From: Amorphophallus konjac
Lineage: Eukaryota; Streptophyta; Magnoliopsida; Alismatales; Araceae
Assembly (NCBI GenBank): GCA_022559845.1
Contig: CM040117.1
Location: 83,898,559-83,962,558 of the forward strand
Length of the DNA: 64,000 bases
Direction: 5' to 3'
Shown here: positions 43,622 to 54,978 of the stretch, piece after piece
How the letters are laid out: each line of letters begins with the position of its first letter
Position numbering within the stretch: the stretch's first letter is position 1
Position numbers and translations under genes: made by a program
The notes under the pieces: model-generated
Databases searched by the model: none
Told to the model about the DNA's origin: nothing
The model's input: only the letters and a program-made list of their open reading frames with translations

Positions 43622-45005
43622 TGTAGACACGCCAAAATTGACGTTATGTTGATCAAATCTCATGTCATTATGTAAACGCCCCAAGTGGACTTCAATATTC
43701 CTATAACATGAAGTTTTTCTATTTTTGAGAATTTTATGCATTTTTTCTGCATCCTTCGTGATTCACGACCTGACGAAGGGCGTTACTTTCGAAAGTAACG
43801 ACCTGTGATAGGGCGTTTCAAAAGAAAGGACGACCATAGATGAGGGCGTCAATTCCTGGTATTATCCGTTAATTTCTGGAATTATCTATTTTCAAAATAA
43901 AAAGCATTTTCTGTGTAACGTCCTACCTCAGGGCGTGTTTTTAAGCAACGCCGTTATCTCAGGCGTGTTCCATTAATGTCTAAACAAAGAAAGTTTTATT
44001 TCCAAATTTAAATCCAGGAAGAAACGCCCTTTCCTAGGTCGTGTTTCAAGAAACGTCTCTGTGAAGGTCGTCAATTCCTGATTTGACGCCCTGTCCTAAG
44101 TCGTGTTTCACTCCAGAGTCCTTCCTTTTTCCATCTTTCCCTCACAGTTCCCTACCATCCATGGGACTCTTGCTCGATCTTGATCTTTCCCTGGATGCCT
44201 CGTTGCCCGTTCTTATCATTCCTTGGTTTGATCACATCCGCTGGAGGCACTATAAATTGAAGTCTCGATCGATCGTGTGAGGGGTTAATGACTCAGAAGG
44301 TTAAGCACTCTAAGCATTCAAAAGGTTAAGCGTTCAGAAGGTCGCGAGCAGAGCCTTCTTCGTTCTTTGCTGCTTCCCCTCTGCATCCTTCGTTGGGCTT
44401 CATCCGGTGCTTCATCCATCTACTTCCATCATACTCATCCGGTTTTCCCTTTACTGTCGCCAGGGACAGTAGGGTTTCTCAGCTTTTCATCTGTTTGTTC
44501 TACTTCATTTATACCACTCCATTCATCATATTTATTCATCCTTCGTATTTATTCACACCTTGTTGCATTTTTTTATCATCATACTCCCCCTCCCTTAAGT
44601 CTTATTAAGGGGTTTTAAAACAACAAAAAAGAGGTGCGCACGTTGATGTCCCCTTTTCATTGCATATGCCATTTGGGATTGATACTACAGCATCGCGACT
44701 GATCCTTTCTTTCTTTGCTTGTTTGTTGTCTATTGTTACAAGGTAATCAAAGAAGAGAACCCTTCTCATCGGCCGGCCGATTGAGGAAGGAGGAAGAAAC
44801 TCCACACCATCCCGTATTTCCATTTTTACCAGGTAATTGCGATCCTTTCCATGTTCTCATCTCCTCTTGAGACCCTCGCGTCTCTGGCGATCACATCATC
44901 TCCACTTTAGCACCTCGTGCTATTTTTATTGCATCTTATGCATTTTTTTTATTCATTGTTATTAATTTAACTTCTCCTAAGTGAGGATTTTTAATCCGAT
45001 CTACA
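43622..45005 (+). repeat. 3' LTR of element B
   Basis: TGTAGACACGCC...GATCTACA, 1384 bp. It matches the 23951 LTR almost base for base apart from scattered substitutions, a few short indels and a rearranged patch near 44310-44340. It contains dyad cluster 7 (43763-44109) and TATAAATT at 44251-44258. Confidence 0.85.
43763..44109 (+). repeat. Dyad-motif cluster 7 (3' LTR, ~8 copies)
   Basis: Same positions as cluster 1 of the other LTR. The sites have almost no changes between the two LTRs. Confidence 0.75.
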
Positions 45006-45929
45006 CAATACTTTGGTTAGAATCCCAGGATGCTCAATCCTTATTCTTGACTTCACTACCAGATCATCAACATATATCTCAATATAGATGTGGATCATAT
45101 CATGAAAGATAGCCATCATGGCCCTTTGATAGGTGGCTCCGACGTTCTTGAGTCCGAATGGCATGACCACATAACAATAAGTCCCCCATGGTGTAGTGAA
45201 TGAGGTCTTCTCTTGATCTTCCTCAGCCAGACGAATTTGATTATATCCTGAGAAACCATCCATGAAAGAGAGGGTCTCATACCGTGCCATATTATCAATG
45301 AGCACATCAATGTGAGGGAGGGGGAAATCATCTTTAAGACACGCGCGGTTAAGGTCCCAAAAATCTATGCAAATTCTGACCTTTCCATCCTTTTTCATAA
45401 CTGGGACAATGTTAGCCACCCAATTGGGGTAGAGGACGACTCGAATAAATCTAGCTTTGTGGAGCTTATCGACCTCTTCTTTCATCTTTAATGCCATATG
45501 AGGGTGGAAACGTCTTAACCGCTGCTTGACCGGGACAGATCCTGGCTTAAGTGTTAAATGGTGTTCGACAAGCGTAGGATCCAGACCCGACATATCTTCA
45601 TAACTCCATGCAAACGCATCCTTATACTCTTGAAGAACTTGAATAAGCACCTCTTCCTCGGAAGGAGGCAAACTTTTACTTATAAGGACAATCCTAAGGT
45701 TTTCTTCAGTACCCAGATTGATTTCTTTGGTAGGCTCTTCTACTAAGGCAGACGGTTCATCGAATCTCCTCATGCCACTAGCAAAAACGTCAGCCTCGTC
45801 CTCATATTCTTCGTATTCTTCATCCCCATCTTCAACAGGGTCCTCATCATTCATAATCTCATAAACCCCGAACCCTTCATCTAAGGAGCACACATCCTTG
45901 CATTCTGAATCCGGTAGGAGTATCGGATC
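45006..45929 (-). pseudogene. Element C: reverse transcriptase part, minus strand, cut by B and D
   Basis: A single frame encodes the acidic linker (YEIMNDEDP), RT fingers (TLKPGSVPVKQRLRRF), MDGFSGYNQI and the catalytic YVDDLVV. Unlike element B it has no stop between fingers and palm. It ends at ILTKVL exactly where the element B LTR begins (45005), and starts at TSD GGATC (45925-45929) where element D was inserted. The upstream part of the same frame lies beyond D at 56325. It is very similar to element B's RT but independent (for example DFWDLNRA for DFRDLNRA). Confidence 0.8.
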
Positions 45930-46231
45930 TGAAGTCCCATGATCAAATGGCACCCAAGAGGGGGGGTGAATTGGGTAACAACAAATTTTAACAAAGCCTT
46001 AACAGATTTTAGCGCGGAGGTGATTATCAATTGTAGGGCGAATAATATTAACGCAAGAACTAACATATGCACTACACTAACAAGCAAGGACAGAATTGGA
46101 GGTAGAAGATATGGATCAAACCACTCAAGAGATAACAATTTTTATGTGGTTCAGATGCAAAAACTACAACCTATGTCCACCCCTCACACACCGTGAGGAT
46201 CCATACACTATCTTGTAGGAAGTTACAAGAT

Positions 46232-46237
46232 CAACAC

Positions 46238-46266
<29 letters not shown>
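46232..46266 (+). repeat. (CA)n microsatellite in the D 3' LTR
   Basis: About 17 CA repeats, much longer than at the matching place in the other LTR (about 55287-55300). The expansion therefore happened after insertion. Confidence 0.85.
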
Positions 46267-46269
<3 letters not shown>

Positions 46270-46676
46270 AAGAGTATAGAACTCCCACGAAGGTGCAAGA
46301 GCACTGACACACAAGAATGGTGAAGAACAATGAGGAACTCACACACACACGGATCTGTATAGATCCACACACACACAAGTGATTGAAGGTTACAAGATGA
46401 CACAACTCAGCTCAAAAAATAATGGAAGATGAAGAACAGAAAATGAAAGCACAAAACAAGCTCCCCCTTAGTGGATGAAGGTGCTATAGGATGAAGCTTG
46501 CTCCCAGCTTGATTTCCACTTGATTTGGATGTAGATACGCTCTTGAAAACTTCAGCTCCTGGATGGAGAGTTCCTCCACGGGTTACTGTTCATGGCTATA
46601 GTAATAGCTCCTTCTTTTTTGATAGCATCCCCTTGTTCTTCCTTGCCAAGCCTTAGGGTTTTGACCCCAATGAGAT

Positions 46677-46684
46677 CATTTATA
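46677..46684 (-). promoter_or_regulatory. TATA box, D 3' LTR
   Basis: Minus-strand TATAAATG, downstream of the GGTCGACC boxes in element orientation. Confidence 0.5.
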
Positions 46685-46849
46685 GATATTGGGAGGTTTA
46701 GGGACATGCCCCAGACCAGATCCACACATCCTGCCTTGATTGGGGGCAATGGGCTTGAACAAATGGGGGAGATAATCTCTCCTCGTGCTTGGATTGGAAA
46801 GTCAACAAAAGGGGCTTCGAAGGGTTCGATCAACTGGAGGCACTGGATC

Positions 46850-47000
46850 GGTCGACCGGAATTTTGCAGGGTGAAAAACTTTCATTTCTGGAAATCCTGG
46901 TCGACCGGCCACTGCCCAATGGTCGACCGAAATCTTGCAGGGTTGGGAGTACTTCATTTTTGGAAATTTTGGTCGACCGGCCCTAGGGTGTTGGTCGACC
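46850..47000. repeat. GGTCGACC palindrome cluster, D 3' LTR
   Basis: Perfect 8-bp palindromes at 46850, 46899, 46921, 46971 and 46993, mostly extended to CGGTCGACCG or TGGTCGACCG. A sixth copy has decayed (about 46825). Confidence 0.75.
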
Positions 47001-47283
47001 GAAATGACTAAGTCCTGTAAAATTGAATTGTTTGCCCAATGAAATACATCAAAATGACAATGGCTTTAAGTGGATGCTTGTTTCATGCATTTTGGGGTTT
47101 GTTTTGACTTAATTAACTCAGTTTGAAGACATTGGTTCAAATAGAACTTTTGAGCTTTCCATAGGATATTTAAACTCAAAATTAAACCCCCTTGACTCGT
47201 GTTTTGATTCCATTGACACGGACCGAGATAAAACCTTAACTCTGAGTTTTGTTATCATCAAAATCATTCAAGGAGAGTCAACA

Positions 47284-47298
47284 ATCTCCCCCTTTTTG
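47284..47298 (-). other. Polypurine tract, element D
   Basis: The plus strand reads ATCTCCCCCTTTTTG beside the LTR end. A second tract (CTCCCCCTTTGG) lies at about 47641. Confidence 0.65.
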
Positions 47299-48003
47299 AT
47301 GATGACAAAACACGAGTAGAAAAGAGCATAGACGTGTCAACCAAGAAACAATTCATTTGAATCATTCATATGTGCCCAGTTGTTGATATGAAATAAAACA
47401 AGTAGAGCCAGTAGGTGTCCAAATCCAAGTTCATTTCATCATTCCATTTCAGTTCATTGATCTAATACAAGGATTGACACACTGCAAGGACTTTCAACGT
47501 GACTAACAAAATGCAAGGCACGAAATGCAAGCTAACAAGATGCAAAGGACTCACAATGACTTAATGCACAATGACTCAAGCATTCAAGCAAACAAACAAA
47601 ATGCATAACTGATATAAGACCTGTCATAAATACTTTACTTCTCCCCCTTTGGCATCCTCAAAATGGGGAGTGGGATACAAGACTTGTGGACAGAAATGAC
47701 ACATCGGAAACACAAGGACAGCTATGGAGCGGGGTGATCCAGAGTCCCCTCGCGGGCATCATCATCCGAAGCACTGTCATCATCGCCGGAGCCTGCAGTA
47801 GGAGGAGCAGGAGCTGGAGGTGGAGGAGGAGGAAGACGGTCCTCAATTCTATGTAGAATATCATCGTGATGATGAAGCTATCTATGGAGGCTAAGAATGG
47901 CATGATTGTTGATCCGAAAGGCTTCGCAGTTATCCTCGTGGCTGGCATAGAGAGTGGCCATGTGGGTACAAAGGTCATCCAGAGCATGGGTGAAAGAGTC
48001 CAT
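47299..48003 (-). other. Spacer between the extra ORF and polypurine tract of D
   Basis: Mostly non-coding. The first ~140 bases next to 48003 still read on from the extra ORF after its stop codon, suggesting the ORF was once slightly longer. Confidence 0.45.
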
Positions 48004-49140
48004 TCATCCAGTCATAGTGTCCATGAAGGTGTCTAGCCGCCCAAGAGATGAGTCAATCCGGATTTCCATGCCTAAGAGACGTCTATCAAGAGCCTCATAA
48101 TCCCACCAAAGAGGATGACCAGCACCCGAAGTAGAGGACTCCCCGTGAAAAACCTGTGGAGGAGGTGGCATCTCCTGATCCATATGATGAGGTGAAGGTG
48201 GGGGAGGCTGATCCTCCTCCTCAATGGGAGGGGGTGCATTTCCATGATCCTGCTGCTGCTGTGTTTCTTCTTCATTTGCAAATTGGTCTACATAGGTGGG
48301 AATATCCCTGGTAAGCTCACCATCTTCACCCCAGTAATATCCAAGATCGGAAAAAATCTTGTGTTCATTGTAGATATCATCTTGGCGAACTTTAAGTGAC
48401 ATTTCATTTGCCAAATCTACCCCAACATAGATGAAGACTCCTTTCAACTGGGATGCATAAGGTAAAGATCGCCCCAAGTTGGTTCGGCATGAGTCAATCA
48501 AATCAGTCATGAGCCGACTCATATTCATTGAGTTCCCATTCATGACATGGTAAAAAAGGAACCTATGAACCTCTGTCACTTCATTTCTACTTCCACCTTT
48601 GGAATAAATCAAAGTAGTGAACATGTGGTGTAAAACACGCTTCAGTGGTGGAAAGTGATTGGCATTTAGCTGGATTAGGTCACTCACACCCCGAATATAA
48701 TCACAACCTGTCATAGCAAAGAATGTATCCTCCACTTCACCATGTCCAAAAGACATATCGGCACCCCAGGCTGAGACTCCTAAGGCACGCCGAAAAAGGT
48801 CGGGTGCAATATGTATCTCATCATCTTGAACAACTGTAAATAATTCTCCATTTCTCTCAACTAGATTCCCATAAAATTGCTGGACTAGGTTTGGATAATA
48901 CCTAGTATATCTGGAGACAAAGTCAGTTCATCCGCCTTGAACCGCAAAAAGTGCGAACAAATCTGGCAATATCTCAGTCACCTCCTGAAAGTCAACCAGG
49001 CGAGGGGTGATGATGGGCCGTGGAGGTAGATGGGGTGCACGATGAGGTGCCGGTGCCTGCCGTGGGTGAGTCGGGGTCTCTCGTCCCTGACCGCTGGCTT
49101 CCTCATGAGTGGAACACCGAGAGCTCCGTCTCGACGGCAT
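48004..49140 (-). pseudogene. Extra ORF of element D downstream of pol (putative plant-transposon-protein-like)
   Basis: From ATG at 49140 (MPSRRSSRCS) the frame runs ~379 codons with one TGA at 48928-48930 and stops at 48004. The middle (RYYPNLVQQFYGNL, DEIHIAPDLFRRALGVSAWG, FFAMTGCDYIRG, SRLMTDLIDSC) resembles the domain called putative plant transposon protein found in many plant repeats, and the tail is Pro/Gln/Glu-rich. In SIRE elements this position often holds an envelope-like ORF, but no signal peptide or membrane segment is visible. Family assignment is inference. Confidence 0.55.
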
Positions 49141-49944
49141 CTTAGACTAGGAAACCCGCTATGAAACCCTTCCGAATAGAGTAGACTTAACCCGTGGGAT
49201 GGAAGTGGACTAAGGAACACTTCTAGAGGCTTGGACAGACTTTCTCCATGCTCTAGAATCTAGGAAGTAGCTGGACGACTGCATAAGCAACCGTGGAGAT
49301 CACGTCCCAGGTTGGTGACGAATCCGACGGAGGTTGTGCGGATGAAAGAACGGTGGGGTTTTAGGGCTTGTGGAGAGGGGGTTTTATGGTTTAGGGTTAG
49401 GGGAATGTATGGGAGAGAGAATGGATGGGTTAGAATGAGAGAAGAAGGGGAGAAAACCCCTTAAGTAGGGGCGGTCGACCGAACCGGGTGGGCCGGTCGA
49501 CCGAAATGGTTGATTGGCCCATAAACCCCCATTTTGTAATTTTGATTGAATGCCTCCATATCTCCTGCCTTATTCGAGCTCCCTTCACTTGTTGGTATTC
49601 ATCCCCTTTTTTTGTTTCTTTTTCCTTTTTTTTTGTTTTCTTTCTTTTCCCCCCCATTTTTTTGCTTCTTTGGGAAGAATTTCAATAAATGACTTCTGAT
49701 GAATCAACGTAAGAGGTTTTTCTGAAAGCTCCCCCTCAGTTACTGCCTAGTGTCCCTAGGTCATTTGTCCACATTTATTTATCAAGGAGTATTGGGTTTT
49801 AGAATTTTTCAAGGAAGGGTATATAGATAAAAATATACAATCACGCATGTAGGATGATATCATACAGAAAGGAGTAAAAACACAGAACATGGTGATGCAT
49901 GTCACACTGTCTACCCTTTATGCTTTTGATATGCATCACTCATC
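49141..49944 (-). other. Spacer between RNase H and extra ORF of element D
   Basis: Non-coding. It carries two GGTCGACC boxes (about 49472-49503) and a T/C-rich tract (49600-49660). No coding domain. Confidence 0.5.
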
Positions 49945-51516
49945 CTAATGCAGACCTAAGTGTATGCCCTCACCCTTGCACATGCCAAGTTCCCTTCTAA
50001 TCTTGTTGAATTGCTCCTGGTTTAGGGGTTTTGTGAAGATATCGGCCAATTGATTATGAGTATCAATAAAATTCAGCTCAAAAACCCCTTTGCCTACATG
50101 ATCTCTCAAGAAATGGTGCCGAATGTCTATAGGCTTGGTCCTAGAGTGTTGAACATGATTTTTTGATAAACTGATTGCACTTGTATTGTCACACAAAATT
50201 TTAACACATTTTATTTCAACATCCAAATCAAGCAATTGATTTTTGATCCAAAATACTTGAGCTCCACAACTTCCAGCGGCTACATATTCAACCTCGGCCA
50301 TTGAGAGAGCTACTGAATGTTGTTTCTTGGAGGCCCATGAAATTAGGCAACCACCAAGAAACTGACAATACGCACTAGTACTTTTGCGATCAACAATGCA
50401 ACCAGCATAATCGGCATCGGTATACGCAATCAAATCAAATGAACTGCCAATCGGAAACCATAAGCCAAAGTTTATTGTGCCAATTAAGTATCTAAAAATA
50501 CGTTTAACAGCCTTTAAATGAGACTCTTTAGGACATGACTGAAAATGAGCACATAGACATACACTGAATTTAATATCCAGGCAGCATGCTGTGAGATATA
50601 GTAGTGATTAGATCATACCTCGAAATAGTGTAGGATCTATTGTTTTACCATTTTCATCTTTGTCAAACTTTGTGGTTGTGGCCATTGGAGTTGACAAGGG
50701 TTTTGCTTCGGCCATCCCAAACTTCTTTAACAGCTCTAGTGTGTACTTGGCTTGATTTATAAAGATTCCTTCGGGTGATTGCTTCACCTGCAATCCAAGG
50801 AAAAAGTTTAGTTCTCCCATCAAACGCATCTCAAATTCTCCTTGCATAATTCCAGCAAATTCATCACATAAAATATTATTAGTAGCTCCAAAAATTATAT
50901 CATCAACATACACTTGAACTACCAATATATCTTTACATGATTTCCTTGTAAAGAGCATTTGATCAACCTTACCTCTTTTGAACCCATTTTCAATCAGAAA
51001 TGAAGTAAGCCTTTCATACCATGCCCTTGCTGCTTGCTTGAGCACGTACAACGCCTTCTAGAGCTTGTACACATGTCGTGAGTGCTTGGAATCTTCAAAG
51101 CCTGGAGGTTGTTCTACAAAAACATCATGTTTGATATACCTGTTAAGAATGGCAGATTTAACATCCATTTGAAACAATTTGAAGTTCAATGAGCAACTAA
51201 ACGACAATAAAATCTTGACTGCTTCTAGCCTAGCAATCAGGGCATAAGACTCATCAAAATCAATCCCCATCTCCTGGCTATACCCCTTGGCTACAAGTCG
51301 GGCCTTATTTCTAACAACCACGCCCGTATCATTCAGCTTGTTTCTAAAAACCCATCGGGTTCCTATTACAGGTTGATTTTTAGGACGTGGCATAAGAGTC
51401 CACACCTTGTTTCTTTCGAACTGGTGCAACTCTTCATGCATAGCATGGATCCATGATTCATTTTGCAGGGCATCATGAATGTCCTTAGGCTCCTCTTGTG
51501 AAATTAAGGCAATCAA
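49945..51516 (-). pseudogene. Reverse transcriptase and RNase H, element D
   Basis: RT begins near 51516 with the copia signature (GTRWVFRNKLNDTG, VARLVAKGY-type KARLVAKGYSQ) and continues through MDVKSAILN. After a TAG at 51058-51060 comes KALYVLKQAARAWY and the catalytic YVDDIIFG. Another stop lies near 50608. RNase H (49945-50433) has ADYAG, SWASKKQHSVALSMAEVEY and SRTKPIDIRHHFLRDHV, typical of SIRE-like copia. Some catalytic-core residues differ from the usual (SMAEVEY for STAEAEY). Cannot yield a full enzyme. Confidence 0.8.
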
Positions 51517-51529
51517 ATCATCCTCTTCT

Positions 51530-52181
51530 ATTTACCTTAGAGAGGATCTAGTTCTTACCCCATCTTCAAGATTACCTATGATGTTTTCAGCGGGGTGATC
51601 TTTCAGAAGACTGGATGATCTTGGCAAATCCGGGTGTTACACTTGCTGTTCTTGAAGTGTTTCAATTGAGGGATCCTTATCTTCTTCACTCTTGCTGGAT
51701 CCCCCTTCAGTTGGTTCATTATTGGCCTTGATATCATTCGAACTTTTTGAATCCTCATCTGCATCCATAATTTGAACATATTGGTTTGTTAGTTTTAACT
51801 CAGACTCATCAAAAATCACATGAGGACTTTCTTCCATAACCAAAGTCCTCTTATTGAACAATCGGTAAGCTCTAGAGTTAAGTGCATAACCTTAGAAAAT
51901 TCCTTTGTCACTTTTCTCATCAAACTTTCCTAGATTAGTCTTACCATTGTTCAAGATGAAACATGAGCATTCAAAAGGTTTGAGATGAGAAATGTTTGGC
52001 TTCTTACCCTTGTACAGCTAATAAGGAGCTTTCTTTAAGATGGGCCTTACCATTGCCCTATTGATGATGTAGCATACTGTACTTACCGCCTCAGCCCAAA
52101 GTATTTGGGTAGGGAATTCTCACTTAACATGGTCCGTGCCATGTCTATTAGGGTTCTATTTTTCCTCTCCACCACTCCATT
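51530..52181 (-). pseudogene. Integrase C-terminal part and linker, element D
   Basis: Follows the TAG at 52182-52184 with NGVVERKNRTL, which carries the catalytic glutamate. The remainder is a stop-riddled integrase tail and an acidic linker (51637-51861). Confidence 0.6.
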
Positions 52182-53089
52182 CTATTGAGGCATCCTTGGT
52201 GATGAAAAATTACACGTGTATCCCTGCTCTTCACAAAACTTGCTGAAATCATGATTCTCAAACTCTCCACCGTGATCACTTTGAATGGTGGTGATAAGAT
52301 AACCTCTATCATTCTGAACTTTCTTGCAAAAAACTTGAAATTCCATCACGGCATCATTTTTATTGGCTAAAAGAGCACCCATGTAAATCTTGAATAGTCA
52401 TCAACAATCACAAAACCATAAGATTTTTCTCCCAGGCTAGAAGTTCTAGTTGGACCAAAGAGATCAAGGTGCAGAAATTCCAAGGGCCTAGCGGTAGAAA
52501 CAATGTTTTTATTCTTGAAGGAGATTCGTGATTGCTTGTCTTTTGTGCAAGCTTCACAGATTTTATCACATTCAAACTTTAATTTTGGCAATCCATTCAC
52601 TAAATCATGTCTAGACAACTTGGAGATTACTCCAAAACTAGCATGACCTAATCTTCGGTGCCATAACCATGCATTTTCATGATTGTTTGCTACCAGACAT
52701 AAATCATCACAAGAGACATTATCAATATCAACAGTATAGACATTGTTATTCCTTTTTCCAATAAATTTGATCTCATTTATGTTCTTGTTCATGACAAAGC
52801 AGTGGGTTTCATCAAAAACAATTTTAAAACCCTTATCGTACAATTGACTTATACTCAACAGATTGTGATTTAGACCTTTCACCAAAAGCACATCTTCAAT
52901 AAGAATTTTAGAATTCTTATCTATGTTGTCAATCCCAATGATTTTACCTTTGTCTTTGCCTCCAAAGACAACTGAACCTCCATCCTTGTCTTGCAGTGTA
53001 GAGAACACTTTCTTGTCCCCTGTCATATGCCTTGAACAGCTGCTATCCAAGTACCATTTCCTCCCCCTGGCTTCAAGACATATCTGCAA
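52182..53089 (-). pseudogene. Protease and integrase N-part, element D
   Basis: The protease motif reads WYLDSSCSRHMTG, so the usual DSG is DSS. GAG-pre-integrase (WLWHRRLGHASF) and the zinc region (CEACTKDKQSRISF) follow, then the catalytic core DLFGP and IQSDHGGEF. The frame is interrupted between 52367 and 52382 and at the TAG 52182-52184. Confidence 0.75.
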
Positions 53090-53152
53090 GAAAAAAAATT
53101 CTCATACAATTGTTTTTGGTACCCAAACTAGTTTGGGTCCATAAGAGTTAGT

Positions 53153-53797
53153 CTAATTCTGTGCATATCTTTTCTTGGTCCAAAATGCATGATTTCTTAG
53201 TGAGTTTTGTCTAAACCAACAATAAGCAATAACATGTCCAAAACGACCACAATGAAAGTAATTTACTTTTAAAGACCTTCTTGGAAATTGGCGTGGGTTT
53301 GATTGAACATGTATTGGCTTAGAGTGTGAACATGACGCACAATCATTTCCTTTTTTATGCACATGGGATGTGGTGATCTTATGCTCAAAGGATTTTTTGT
53401 TTTGAGGACTAGACCCCAAACCTTCCTTTTGCAAGTTAACCTTAACCCCCAAAAAGTTATCTAGGCTGTGTTTCCCTTTAACAAACCTAGACAAAGTGGA
53501 CTGAAGTTCAGCCACTTCTTCACCCAAAATCCCATTTCTCCTTTCAAGTTCTGAATTTGTAGATTTCGGAACTTCTTTTTCCTTTTTCAGTCTTTCACAC
53601 ACTTTTTCAATTTCAGACATTTTACATGATATTTCTTCTTTGGTTCTTTCAATATCTGAAATTGTTTGCAGCAAACTCTCTTTTTCTTCAGTTAATTTGA
53701 ACCACTCTTGTTCTAGTTTCTCGAATTTAACAAAGATATCCTCATCAATCTTTTTCTTGATATTTTTATTTTCAGACCTGATTTTCTTATATTTCAA
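53153..53797 (-). pseudogene. Gag C-terminal coiled coil and second zinc knuckle, element D
   Basis: A 214-codon frame: Lys/Glu-rich coiled coil (EKLEQEWFKLTEEKESLLQT) and then a zinc-knuckle variant FHCGRFGHVIAYC. It connects gag to protease in SIRE-like elements. Confidence 0.65.
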
Positions 53798-53824
53798 GTA
53801 CAGTTTCTCATATTCAGATTCCCA

Positions 53825-54916
53825 TTATTCATTCGAAATAAAATCAGGGTCATAGTTTATCTCCAGAGCCTCATCTTCATGTGCCATGAGACACAAGCAC
53901 TCCACCAGTTCTTGAATCTCCTCGTCAGACGGTTCGTCCTCTTCGTCACTCCATGTGGCGACCATAGCTTTGGGCTTCTTGTCCTTCTTGAATTTTCTCT
54001 TCAGATCTGGGCACTCTCCTCTCATGTGCCCGGGCTTCTTGCATTCGTAGCATATAATGCTACTCGGCTTGCTCAACTCACCCTTAGTTTGAGTGGGCTT
54101 CCTTTACCCCTTTCTGAAATTGCCTTGGAAGTTTCTCTTCTTCCTCAGAAATCTTTTCACTTGGTGAGTGATCATAGCCATTTCTTCTTCTTCGTTGTTC
54201 CCGTCACTGGATTCTTCTTCTCGGGAGTTGTCATTGGATTGATGAGCTCTCAATCCAATCACCTTCTTCTTCTTGATATCTTCCTCGGCTGTCCTCTTCA
54301 TATTTATCTCATAGGTCATGAGTGACCCTATGAGTTCATCGAGAGTGAGTGTGGATAGATTCTTGTAGTCTTCAATGACGGTGGCCTTGGTGTGCCATGC
54401 AGGAGGGAGGGATCTTAGCACTTTTCTTACGAGCTCAGAATTAGTGTAATCTTTCCCAAGACTTTTGAGACCATTCGTGATCTCAGTTAGCCTTACGAAC
54501 ATCTCTGAGATTGTCTCTTCAGGCTTCATCTTGAAGAGCTCATAATCTCGGACCAAAAGGTTGGCCTTGGTCTCCTCGACTTCGGACGTCCCCTCATATA
54601 TGAGCCACAGTTTGTCCTACATTTCTTTAGCCGAGCTGCACATGGAAACACGAGAAAATTCGTTAGGGTGTATCACACATTGCATAATATTCATAGCATT
54701 GAAATTAATAGTGCATTTCCTGATTTCCTAGGGTGTCCATTTTTCTTCATCATCCCCGAGTTTGTAAGGACCCTTGTCCACAACTCTCCAAACTTCGTAC
54801 TCTTGAGCCCTCAGAAAAACATGCATTCTATTTTTCCAGTACGAGTACTTTGAACTGTCAAAGAAGGGAGGACGGTTAATGGAGTGACCCTCGGGCATCA
54901 TACCCTTGTTTGCCAT
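53825..54916 (-). pseudogene. gag of element D
   Basis: Starts at ATG 54916 with PPFFDSSKYSYWKNRMHVFL, the copia gag N-end. Stops occur near 54728, around 54610 and at 54104. The core (SEMFVRLTEITNGLKSLGK, LRSLPPAWHTKATVIE) and zinc knuckle CYECKKPGHMRGEC are recognisable. Particle protein; inactive. Confidence 0.75.
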
Positions 54917-54966
54917 TGATCCAGATCTTACTCTAGATCGTTAGATCTGTGAAAGATAGAGCCTTA

Positions 54967-54978
54967 GCTCTGATACCA
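54967..54978 (-). other. Primer binding site (tRNA-iMet), element D
   Basis: The minus strand reads TGGTATCAGAGC, two bases from the LTR, the standard plant copia site. Confidence 0.9.

Larger units (their letters stand above)
23951..45005 (+). mobile_element. Element B: Ty3/gypsy Tat-lineage retrotransposon with two antisense passenger genes (~21 kb)
   Basis: Bounded by near-identical LTRs (23951-25336 and 43622-45005). Order on +: LTR, primer site, leader, gag, PR with G-patch, RT, RNase H, second (archaeal-type) RNase H, integrase, a ~8.7-kb 3' region, purine tract, LTR. The second RNase H domain and long 3' region mark the Tat lineage. The 3' region holds two spliced minus-strand genes. 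Gag-pol carries several frameshifts and stops. The right flank is element C (CAATA, 45006-45010) and the left flank is element A (AAGGG), so there is no target duplication and the ends are not those of one simple insertion. Confidence 0.85.
45930..47283 (-). repeat. 3' LTR of element D
   Basis: In element orientation it begins TGTTGACTCTCC and ends ATGGGACTTCA. It contains a minus-strand TATAAATG (46677-46684), a (CA)n microsatellite (about 46232-46266) and five intact GGTCGACC boxes (46850-47000). Confidence 0.9.

Noticed and set aside
23946..45010. Target-site duplication for element B
   Set aside because: Flanks AAGGG and CAATA differ; shifting by a few bases gives no match.
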